This document shows positions 1 through 6,632 of a stretch of 64,000 nucleotides of DNA, piece after piece (within the stretch, counting starts at the first letter, position 1; each line of letters starts with the position of its first letter). The notes below the pieces were generated by a model. The model saw nothing but the letters and a program-made list of their open reading frames with translations. It searched no databases and was not told where the DNA came from. Position numbers and translations under genes: made by a program. The stretch covers positions 102,674,368 through 102,738,367 of the forward strand of contig CM070899.1 of assembly GCA_036417435.1 (NCBI GenBank). Reading direction: 5' to 3'. The DNA is from Inia geoffrensis (lineage: Eukaryota; Chordata; Mammalia; Artiodactyla; Iniidae).

Positions 1-799
1 AAGAAAGCTAGACGAGTTGATCCCTGGCTGAAGTCCTCTCAAACCCTAAAATTTTAAGTGCTCAAGAGGGCAGGCCACAAGGTGAAGCCAGCTATTGCTG
101 TTGGTGGGATTGTAAATTGGTAACAGCCGGTATGAGGATCAGTAGGCACATTCCTTACCAAACTAAACACTGGAGGTACCACGAGACTCGGCAACCCCGC
201 TGCAGGTCGTATAACCAGACACTAGCATCATTGGAAGGAAGCTCTTGCACCCCAGCAGTCGTTGTGGTACCCTTGACCACAGCCAAGACATACAGACGAA
301 CGAACTGTCGAGCGAGGGGTGAAGGGAGAAAGATGTTCCGCTACCTACACACGCTCGACTACCACACAGCCATAGAACAAAATGCACTCATAGTATTTGC
401 AGCAGCATGGGTGGAGCACTAGATGATCTCACTAATTCTGGTCAATTAGAGGCAGCAAGACACATATACCCGGATATCCCTTATGTGTGCAGTCTACATA
501 GGGATACAAAGGAAGTTAGTAAAGAAAGGAAACACAGGTTCACAAAGGGAAGAAAGAAGCGAGGAGTTCCCAAAGGGGGAGATTGGAGACCGGGGAAGAG
601 TGAATTAGGAGATTAGGATTAACACAAACACATTTAACGTATGAAAAAGTGCTCATCAAGGGCGACTCACCCAAAAGAACATGGGACTCTACCAAATATT
701 CCTCGATAAGTAACAGGGCAAAGCATCCGAAACCCTACAGGTAGAGCTACGTTTATAATTGCGTCAAGTGGCTGTAGAACTCAAAGAGACGCAGCATTG

Positions 800-807
800 T
801 ATATAAA
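800..807 (+). promoter_or_regulatory. TATA-box-like TATATAAA in half A
   Basis: This lies at the end of the L1-derived part, where the recalled L1 3' UTR reads 'cattgtaaatcaact', so it arose by substitution. It is present in every A half seen, including the partial unit 20. In B the same place reads TATATGAA. It sits about 85 bp upstream of the CRE-like repeat. With no transcript evidence this is only a sequence match. Confidence 0.3.
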
Positions 808-890
808 CTATGCTGAAAGAGAAAAGGACTGTTCAATGACAAGGCAAGTAAGGGGTTACGAAATGGCCACTTTCTTACCTCAGGCCTCTG

Positions 891-908
891 TGACGTCGGC
901 TGGCGTCA
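891..908 (+). promoter_or_regulatory. CRE-like inverted repeat of half A
   Basis: TGACGTC and GGCGTCA flank a 4-base loop (GGCT). As RNA the arms pair over 7 bp with one G-U pair. As DNA the left part contains TGACGTCG, one base from the full CRE (TGACGTCA). In units 13, 14 and 16 (40755-40772, 44070-44087, 50716-50733) the T is C, which makes the 7-bp arms perfect but removes the CRE-like centre. Function is unproven. Confidence 0.45.
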
Positions 909-1011
909 GACCCCTGGAGCCTCAGGAGGCCTGTGTCCCACGGCTGGAGGATGCTGCTGCTGTTCTCCGCTGCGTGGTACCACAATCTGCCAATCCAACA
1001 GGGCCCTCCTA

Positions 1012-1019
1012 CAGGTAAG
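1012..1019 (+). other. Consensus 5' splice-donor match CAGGTAAG (A; B copy at 2710-2717)
   Basis: The 8 bases fit the mammalian splice donor CAG|GTAAG exactly. They are preserved in both halves of every complete unit, 38 copies in all. The preceding ccctcctacag also resembles a short acceptor end. No exon can be defined, so this is noted as a site that could act in a read-through satellite transcript. Confidence 0.35.
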
Positions 1020-1201
1020 CACAGCCTGGTGTACCCAAATGATGATGAAACAGCTGAGAGGGAAGGGCTGTGAAGAAAGCGGATCTCCACAGCTCCTGCT
1101 AGGCAAGTTCCCACCTCCAGCCCACTTCATTAGAGAGGCCCCACCTGCGAACCACGGCACCCACCGAGTAGCCCACTTGCAAGGCTTGCGATATGCCTGC
1201 G

Positions 1202-1278
1202 GTGGGGCAGTGCAGGTTAAGGGGCAGGAGGTGAGCATACACAAGCCCAGAGATGTGTGTTTAGCCACGTTCGACTCC
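1202..1278 (+). other. tRNA-promoter-like pair (A-box-like and B-box-like)
   Basis: GTGGGGCAGTGCAGGTTAAG at 1202-1221 resembles the start of tRNA-derived SINEs (recalled form GGCGCAGTGGTTAAG) with a 2-base insertion. GTTCGACTCC at 1269-1278 fits 10 of the 11 bases of the B box GGTTCGANTCC. The two lie about 48 bp apart, a plausible pol III spacing, and recur in both halves. In units 2 and 3 the B-half box is ctTTCGACTCC. This may be a degenerate SINE head or coincidence. Confidence 0.28.
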
Positions 1279-1352
1279 CCATTTCCAATCCAACACCGGG
1301 ACCCCCTCTAAGACTATCTTTCCCCACGTTACCAGAGACGACACGGAGCACT

Positions 1353-1367
1353 GCTGCCACCTCGTGG
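1353..1367 (-). promoter_or_regulatory. CTCF-like motif, half A
   Basis: Read on the minus strand this is CCACGAGGTGGCAGC. It fits the recalled CTCF core CCASYAGRKGGCRSY at 14 of 15 positions (G for Y at position 5). The core contains a CpG, so binding could be methylation-sensitive. The site recurs in all 19 complete A halves, starting 268 bp before the B boundary (266 bp in units with the -2 deletion). The match is to a motif only; binding is not shown. Confidence 0.55.
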
Positions 1368-1560
1368 CACACTGCCGTAACAATCTTACCAACTGTGCTG
1401 AAGGGCATCTGTCATCCACAAGGCCTACAGCCTGCGGCTTTGAAGAAACAACCCAGCCCTCAAGAAATATCCTGGGCTAGGGAAACTGAAACGAATTCAA
1501 ATCACGCCCGACCCTGAGGCAGGAACCTTTCAAGAACTCAGTGGTACTCACCCGCGTTGT

Positions 1561-2445
1561 AGAAAACAGCACATTGAAGAGAAAAGATGCTTAGGATCTG
1601 TCATGATTAGAGAGTGCAAAGAAAGCTAGACGAGGTGTTCCCTGGCTGCAGTCCTCTCAAACGCTAAAAGCGTAAGTGCTCAAGAGGGCATGCCAAAAAG
1701 AGAAGCCAGCTATTGCTATTGGTGGGAATGTAAATTGCTAACAGCCGGTATGAGGAACACTAGGCATATTCCTTACCAAACTAAACACTGGAGGTACCAC
1801 GAGATTCGGCAACCCCGCTGCAGGTCGTATAACCAGACACTAGCATCATTGGAAGAAAGCTCTTGCACCCCAGCGGTCCTTGCGGTTCCCATGACCGCAG
1901 CCAAGACAGAGAAATGAACGGAATGGGGATCGGGGGGTGAATGGAGAAAGATGTTCTGCTACCTACACACCCTCGACTACCACTCGGCCACAGAACAAAA
2001 TGAACCCATACTCTTTGCAGCAGCATGGGTGCAGCAGTACATGATCTCACTAATTCCGGTCAATTAGAGGCAGCAAGACACATATTCCAGGATATCCCAC
2101 TTTTGTCTGCCGCCTAAATACGGATACTAAGGAAGCTAGTCCACATAGGAAACACAGGTTCACAAAGGGAAGAACGAAGCCTGGACTTCCCTGAGGGGGA
2201 AATTGGAGAACGGGGAAGGGTGAAGTAGGAGGTCGGGATTCACAGAAACACGCTTAACTTATCAAAAAGTGCTCAAGGGAGACCCACTCTCAATCACAGG
2301 GAACGCTACAAAACATTCCTCAATACGCGAAGAGTGCAAAGAATCCGAAACCCTAAGGGTTTAACTACATGTATAATTGCATCAAGTGGCTGTAGAACTC
2401 AAACAGACGCAACATTGTATATGAACTAGGCTGAAAGGGAAAAGT
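1561..2445 (+). mobile_element. L1-derived segment of half B (degenerate LINE-1 3' end)
   Basis: This stretch reads in order like the end of a mammalian L1 on the + strand. It has gaaaagatgct...cat.attagaga.tgcaaa (ORF2, near 1581-1620), ttggtgggaatgtaaattg (1719-1737), ccttaccaaactaaacact (1771-1789), a block with cactcggccacagaacaaaatg (L1 'actcagccataaaa...', split by substitutions), gcagcagcatgggtgca (about 2018-2034), and finally atgtataattgcatcaa...acgcaacattgtatatgaact. The last part matches the cetartiodactyl L1 3' UTR ending 'ataactgaatca...acaacattgtaaatcaact'. No A-tail or AATAAA remains and the ORF2 frame is destroyed. The family comparison is from memory; boundaries are approximate (about 30 bp). 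Confidence 0.78.
2348..2362 (+). repeat. Palindrome AAACCCTAAGGGTTT (B subtype 1)
   Basis: Seven-base arms flank a central A and include CCCTAA/TTAGGG-like hexamers. The intact form occurs in units 1-3, 5-8 and 11. In units 4, 9, 10 and 12-19 it reads gagaccctaagggtatag, with only 5-bp arms left. Half A has aaaccctacaggtagag instead. It serves as a clean marker for the two B subtypes. Confidence 0.7.
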
Positions 2446-2515
2446 ACTGTACAATGACAAGGCAAGTAAGGGGTTAAGAAATGCCTACTCTGTTACCTCA
2501 GGTGTCTGTGATGTC

Positions 2516-2529
2516 GTTACCACGGTAAC
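2516..2529 (+). promoter_or_regulatory. RFX/X-box-like palindrome GTTACCACGGTAAC (unit 1 B)
   Basis: This is a 7-bp-arm inverted repeat, CGTTACC-AC-GGTAACG including one flanking base each side. It matches the recalled RFX X-box form GTTRCC-NN-GGYAAC at every defined position. Intact copies are at 2516-2529, 5831-5844, 9146-9159, 25773-25786 and 35750-35763 (units 1, 2, 3, 8, 11). The other 14 units read GTTAGC, which breaks the left half-site and shortens the arms to 5 bp. Confidence 0.5.
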
Positions 2530-2545
2530 GCCCCTGGAGCCTAAG

Positions 2546-2581
2546 CAGGCCTGCGTCCCACGGCAGACCTGGGTCCCACGG
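2546..2581 (+). repeat. 18-bp minisatellite, two-copy allele (unit 1)
   Basis: The motif is cagacctgggtcccacgg, with the first copy starting cagg rather than caga. Two-copy alleles lie at 2546-2581, 5861-5896, 9176-9211, 15822-15857, 25803-25838, 35780-35815, 39095-39130, 42410-42445 and 49056-49091. Half A has only one related segment (cctgtgtcccacgg). The step is 18 bp, so slippage or unequal exchange within the motif is the simplest cause. Confidence 0.92.
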
Positions 2582-2600
2582 CCGGAGCATGCTGCTGCTG

Positions 2601-2660
2601 AGGCATCAAGGCAGGAGGACGTGCCACCTGACAAGCGGCACCCCGGACCGATATTGCCCA
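2601..2660 (+). repeat. 60-bp block present in B, absent in A
   Basis: After the shared gctgctgctg, A continues directly with ttctccgctgcgtggtacc. B has 60 more bases (aggcatcaaggcaggagg ... attgccca) before the matching ttctcccctgcctggtacc. The block, plus one 18-mer and about 1 bp of other small indels, accounts for the 79-bp length difference between the halves. Whether it was gained by B or lost by A is not shown by this window. All 19 complete B copies have it. Confidence 0.85.
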
Positions 2661-3049
2661 TTCTCCCCTGCCTGGTACCCCAATCTCCCGATCCAACGTG
2701 GCCCTCCTACAGGTAAGCAACGCCTGGTGTACCCAAATGAGGGTGGAGCAGCTGAGAGGGAAGAGCGGTGAAGTAACCGGATCTTCACAGCTCCTGCTAG
2801 GCAGGTTCCCACCTCCAGCCATCTTGATTAGAGTTGCCCCACCTGCGAACCACGGCACCCTCCGAATGGCCCACTTGCAAGGCTTGCGATATGTCTGTGG
2901 TGGGGAAGTGCAGGTTAAGGGGCAGGAGGTGAGCATACACAAGCCCAGAGGTGTGTGTTTAGGCACGTTCGACTCCCGCTTTCCAATCCAACACCGGGAC
3001 CCCTCTAAGACTTTCTTTCCCCAAGTTACCAGAGACGACACGGAGTAGT

Positions 3050-3064
3050 GCTGCCACCTTGTGG
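3050..3064 (-). promoter_or_regulatory. CTCF-like motif, half B
   Basis: The minus strand reads CCACAAGGTGGCAGC, again 14 of 15 against CCASYAGRKGGCRSY (A at position 5). It differs from the A site by one base, the transition that removes the CpG. It recurs in all 19 complete B halves, starting 268 bp before the next unit. Sites are thus spaced alternately about 1.70 and 1.62 kb apart, all in one orientation. Confidence 0.52.
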
Positions 3065-3255
3065 CACACTGCAGTAACAACCTTACCAACTGTGCCGAAG
3101 GGCAACTGTCATTGACAAGGCCTAGAGCCTGCGGCTTTGAAAACACAACCCTGCCCTCAGGAAATATCCTGGGCTAGGCAATCTGAAATGAATCCACATC
3201 AGGCCCGACTCTCAGGCAGAAACCTTACAAGACCTCAGTGGTAGTCACCCGCGTT

Positions 3256-4140
3256 TTAGAAAACAGCACATTCAAATGAAAAGATGCTCAAGGTCCCTCA
3301 TGATTAGAGAGTGAAAAGAAAGCTAGACGAGTTGATCCCTGGCTGAAGTCCTCTCAAACCCTAAAATTTTAAGTGCTCAAGAGGGCAGGCCACAAGGTGA
3401 AGCCAGCTATTGCTGTTGGTGGGATTGTAAATTGGTAACAGCCGGTATGAGGATCAGTAGGCACATTCCTTACCAAACTAAACACTGGAGGTACCACGAG
3501 ATTCGGCAACCCCGCTGCAGGTCGTATAACCAGACACTAGCATCATTGGAAGGAAGCTCTTGCACCCCAGCAGTCGTTGTGGTACCCTTGACCACAGCCA
3601 AGACATACAGACGAACGAACGGTCGAGCGAGGGGTGAAGGGAGAAAGATGTTCCGCTACCTACACACGCTCGACTACCACACAGCCATAGAACAAAATGC
3701 ACTCATAGTATTTGCAGCAGCATGGGTGGAGCACTAGATGATCTCACTAATTCTGGTCAATTAGAGGCAGCAAGACACATATACCCGGATATCCCTTATG
3801 TGTGCAGTCTACATAGGGATACAAAGGAAGTTAGTAAAGAAAGGAAACACAGGTTCACAAAGGGAAGAAAGAAGCGAGGAGTTCCCAAAGGGGGAGATTG
3901 GAGACCGGGGAAGAGTGAATTAGGAGATTGGGATTAACACAAACACATTTAACGTATGAAAAAGTGCTCATCAAGGGCGACTCACCCAAAAGAACATGGG
4001 ACTCTACCAAATATTCCTCGATAAGTAACAGGGCAAAGGATCCAAAACCCTACAGGTAGAGCTACGTTTATAATTGCGTCAAGTGGCTGTACAACTCAAA
4101 GAGACGCAGCATTGTATATAAACTATGCTGAAAGAGAAAA
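3256..4140 (+). mobile_element. L1-derived segment of half A (unit 2 shown in full)
   Basis: The segment runs across the unit boundary: it begins in the last ~60 bp of the preceding B and extends ~820 bp into A. L1-like landmarks are aatgaaaagatgctcaagg (near 3275), gttggtgggattgtaaattg (3415-3434), cacacagccatagaac, gcagcagcatgggtggagca (3715-3734), gattgggattaacacaaaca (3926-3945) and gcattgtatataaactatgc (4109-4128). Its extent parallels the B copy, so the L1 fragment was already part of the ancestral monomer before A and B diverged. No A-tail is present. The identification is by recalled L1 consensus and not by alignment. Confidence 0.78.
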
Positions 4141-6632
4141 GGACTGTTCAATGACAAGGCAAGTAAGGGGTTACGAAATGGCCACTTTCTTACCTCAGGC
4201 CTCTGTGACGTCGGCTGGCGTCAGACCCCTGGAGCCTCAGGAGGCCTGTGTCCCACGGCTGGAGGATGCTGCTGCTGTTCTCCGTTGCGTGGTACCACAA
4301 TCTGCCAATCCAACAGGGCCCTCCTACAGGTAAGCACAGCCTGGTGTACCCAAATGATGATGAAACAGCTGAGAGGGAAGGGCTGTGAAGAAAGCGGATC
4401 TCCACAGCTCCTGCTAGGCAAGTTCCCACCTCCAGCCCACTTCATTAGAGAGGCCCCACCTGCGAACCACGGCACCCTCCGAGTAGCCCACTTGCAAGGC
4501 TTGCGATATGCCTGCGGTGGGGCAGTGCAGGTTAAGGGGCAGGAGGTGAGCATACACAAGCCCAGAGATGTGTGTTTAGCCACGTTCGACTCCCCATTTC
4601 CAATCCAACACCGGGACCCCCTCTAAGACTATCTTTCCCCACGTTACCAGAGACGACACGGAGCACTGCTGCCACCTCGTGGCACACTGCCGTAACAATC
4701 TTACCAACTGTGCTGAAGGGCATCTGTCATCCACAAGGCCTACAGCCTGCGGCTTTGAAGACACAACCCAGCCCTCAAGAAATATCCTGGGCTAGGGAAA
4801 CTGAAACGAATTCAAATCACGCCCGACCCTGAGGCAGGAACCTTTCAAGAACTCAGTGGTACTCACCCGCGTTGTAGAAAACAGCACATTGAAGAGAAAA
4901 GATGCTTAGGATCTGTCATGATTAGAGAGTGCAAAGAAAGCTAGACGAGGTGTTCCCTGGCTGCAGTCCTCTCAAACGCTAAAAGCGTAAGTGCTCAAGA
5001 GGGCATGCCAAAAAGAGAAGCCAGCTATTGCTATTGGTGGGAATGTAAATTGCTAACAGCCGGTATGAGGAACACTAGGCATATTCCTTACCAAACTAAA
5101 CACTGGAGGTACCACGAGATTCGGCAACCCCGCTGCAGGTCGTATAACCAGACACTAGCATCATTGGAAGAAAGCTCTTGCACCCCAGCGGTCCTTGCGG
5201 TTCCCATGACCGCAGCCAAGACAGAGAAATGAACGGAATGGGGAGCGAGGGGTGAATGGAGAAACATGTTCTGCTACCTACACACCCTCGACTACCACTC
5301 AGCCACAGAACAAAATGAACCCATACTCTTTGCAGCAGCATGGGTGCAGCAGTACATGATCTCACTAATTCCGGTCAATTAGAGGCAGCAAGACACATAT
5401 TCCAGGATATCCCACTTTTGTCTGCCGCCTAAATACGGATACTAAGGAAGCTAGTCCACATAGGAAACACAGGTTCACAAAGGGAAGAACGAAGCCTGGA
5501 CTTCCCTGAGGGGGAAATTGGAGAACGGGGAAGGGTGAAGTAGGAGGTCGGGATTCACAGAAACACGCTTAACTTATCAAAAAGTGCTCAAGGGCGACCC
5601 ACTCTCAATCACAGGGAACGCTACAAAACATTCCTCAATACGCGAAGAGTGCAAAGAATCCGAAACCCTAAGGGTTTAACTACATGTATAATTGCATCAA
5701 GTGGCTGTAGAACTCAAACAGACGCAACATTGTATATGAACTAGGCTGAAAGGGAAAAGTACTGTACAATGACAAGGCAAGTAAGGGGTTAAGAAATGCC
5801 TACTCTGTTACCTCAGGTGTCTGTGATGTCGTTACCACGGTAACGCCCCTGGAGCCTAAGCAGGCCTGGGTCCCACGGCAGACCTGGGTCCCACGGCCGG
5901 AGCATGCTGCTGCTGAGGCATCAAGGCAGGAGGACGTGCCACCTGACAAGCGGCACCCCGGACCGCTATTGCCCATTCTCCCCTGCCTGGTACCCCAATC
6001 TCCCGATCCAGCGTGGCCCTCCTACAGGTAAGCAAAGCCTGGTGTACCCAAATGAGGGTGGAGCAGCTGAGAGGGAAGAGCGGTGAAGTAACCGGATCTT
6101 CACAGCTCCTGCTAGGCAGGTTCCCACCTCCAGCCATCTTCATTAGAGTCACCCCACCTGCGAACCATGGCACCCTCCGAATGGCCCACTTGCAAGGCTT
6201 GTGATATGTCTGTGGTGGGGCAGTGCAGGTTAAGGGGCAGGAGGTGAGCATACACAAGCCCAGAGGTGTGTGTTTAGCCACTTTCGACTCCCGATTTCCA
6301 ATCCAACACCGGGACCCCTCTAATACTTTCTTTCCCCAAGTTACCAGAGACGACACGGAGTAGTGCTGCCACCTTGTGGCACACTGCAGTAACAACCTTA
6401 CCAACTGTGCCGAAGGGCAACTGTCATTGACAAGGCCTAGAGCCTGCGGCTTTGAAAACACAACCCTGCCCTCAGGAAATATCCTGGGCTAGGCAATCTG
6501 AAATGAATCCACATCAGGCCCGACTCTCAGGCAGAAACCTTACAAGACCTCAGTGGTAGTCACCCGCGTTTTAGAAAACAGCACATTCAAATGAAAAGAT
6601 GCTCAAGGTCCCTCATGATTAGAGAGTGAAAA
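3318..6632 (+). repeat. HOR unit 2 (3,315 bp)
   Basis: Half A is 3318-4935 and half B 4936-6632. The 18-mer is present twice (5861-5896). Unit 2 is nearly the same as unit 3 in half A: both read gagaTtcgg (near 3500), cgaacGgtcg (near 3621) and tctccgTtgcg (near 4285). Its B half ends like unit 1 (gcagtaacaac, ccaactgtgccg, ggtccctc), so units 2 and 3 stop matching near the end of B. Private changes include ggatccAaaac near 4043 and ctgtaCaactc near 4092. The RFX-like palindrome is intact (5831-5844). Confidence 0.97.

Larger units (their letters stand above)
827..1560 (+). repeat. GC-rich non-L1 segment of half A
   Basis: This 0.73-kb stretch has no L1 similarity that I recognise and is visibly richer in G and C than the flanking L1-like part. 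It holds the CRE-like hairpin (891-908), one 18-mer-like segment, CAGGTAAG (1012-1019), the tRNA-promoter-like pair (1202-1221 and 1269-1278) and the CTCF-like site (1353-1367). It could be the GC-rich 5' UTR of a lineage-specific L1, which would make the monomer a head-to-tail L1 junction. It could also be unrelated genomic DNA captured with an L1 3' end. I cannot decide between these without a search. Confidence 0.7.
3..1620 (+). repeat. Half A monomer (representative, unit 1)
   Basis: A is 1,618 bp. It aligns with B along its whole length and starts with the same gaaagctagacgag. A-specific marks are gttgatccctggctgaag near the start, a single 18-mer-like segment (cctgtgtcccacgg, near 931-944), no 60-bp B insert, the CRE-like hairpin at 891-908 and TATATAAA at 800-807. 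By eye A and B look roughly 85-90% identical, far more diverged than A from A or B from B. That gap is what defines the dimer as a higher-order unit. Confidence 0.93.
2446..3255 (+). repeat. GC-rich non-L1 segment of half B
   Basis: This is the B counterpart of the GC-rich segment, 0.81 kb long. In order it holds the RFX-like palindrome (2516-2529), the 18-bp minisatellite (2546-2581), the B-only 60-bp block (2601-2660), CAGGTAAG (2710-2717), the tRNA-promoter-like pair, and the CTCF-like site (3050-3064). The minus strand stays open for 182-201 codons here, but this appears to be a by-product of base composition (see rejected items). Confidence 0.7.
3..3317 (+). repeat. HOR unit 1 (3,315 bp)
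   Basis: Half A is 3-1620 and half B 1621-3317. The 18-bp motif is present twice (2546-2581), the first copy with C for G (ctgcgtccc). This unit has many private variants: gattaggatt near 611 where the others read gattgggatt, ggatcggggggtg near 1928 for ggagcgaggggtg, cactcggcc near 1981, and cttgattag near 2824. B carries the intact palindrome GTTACCACGGTAAC (2516-2529) and AAACCCTAAGGGTTT (2348-2362). The variant gcaaagCatcc (near 722) is shared with units 14 and 16. Confidence 0.97.
1621..3317 (+). repeat. Half B monomer (representative, unit 1)
   Basis: B is 1,697 bp, or 1,715 bp with the third 18-mer. Compared with A it has 60 extra bases after gctgctgctg (2601-2660) and a second copy of the 18-mer. 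The TATATAAA of A reads tatatgaa here, and the CRE-like hairpin is replaced by an RFX-like palindrome at the same aligned position. Two B subtypes occur. One has aaaccctaagggttt (units 1-3, 5-8, 11) and the other gagaccctaagggtatag (units 4, 9, 10, 12-19). Confidence 0.93.

Noticed and set aside
117..422. Plus-strand 101-codon frame at the start of each A half
   Set aside because: It lies in the L1-derived part but does not read as ORF2 protein. Its B counterpart stops at 75 codons, and other open frames overlap on both strands.
600..616. Unit 1 as a distinct gene copy because a stop codon interrupts a frame (gattaggatt)
   Set aside because: It is a single G-to-A change in a non-coding repeat; unit 1 simply carries more private variants than the others.
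2205..2222. Possible CENP-B box in ttggagaacggggaaggg (B) and the matching A stretch
   Set aside because: The ACGGGG part resembles the 3' end of the box, but the required TTCG about nine bases upstream is missing (gaaa instead). The essential pattern NTTCGNNNNANNCGGGN is not met in either half.
2348..2362. Interstitial telomere sequence in AAACCCTAAGGGTTT
   Set aside because: There is only one CCCTAA facing one TTAGGG-like hexamer, with no tandem hexamers, and half A lacks it. It is kept only as a palindrome and subtype marker.
2541..3146. Minus-strand open frame of 182-201 codons in the GC-rich part of every B half, with a related 120-codon frame in A
   Set aside because: A and B versions share the frame over about 105 codons, but by eye most of the base differences between them change the amino acid, as expected without constraint. 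There is no recognisable domain, no consistent start (units 1-2 begin further upstream than later units), and low stop density is expected in GC-rich DNA.
3478..3702. Minus-strand frames of 74 and 89 codons antisense to the L1 part
   Set aside because: They are antisense to degenerate L1 sequence, similar only because the DNA copies are similar, with no domain or promoter context.
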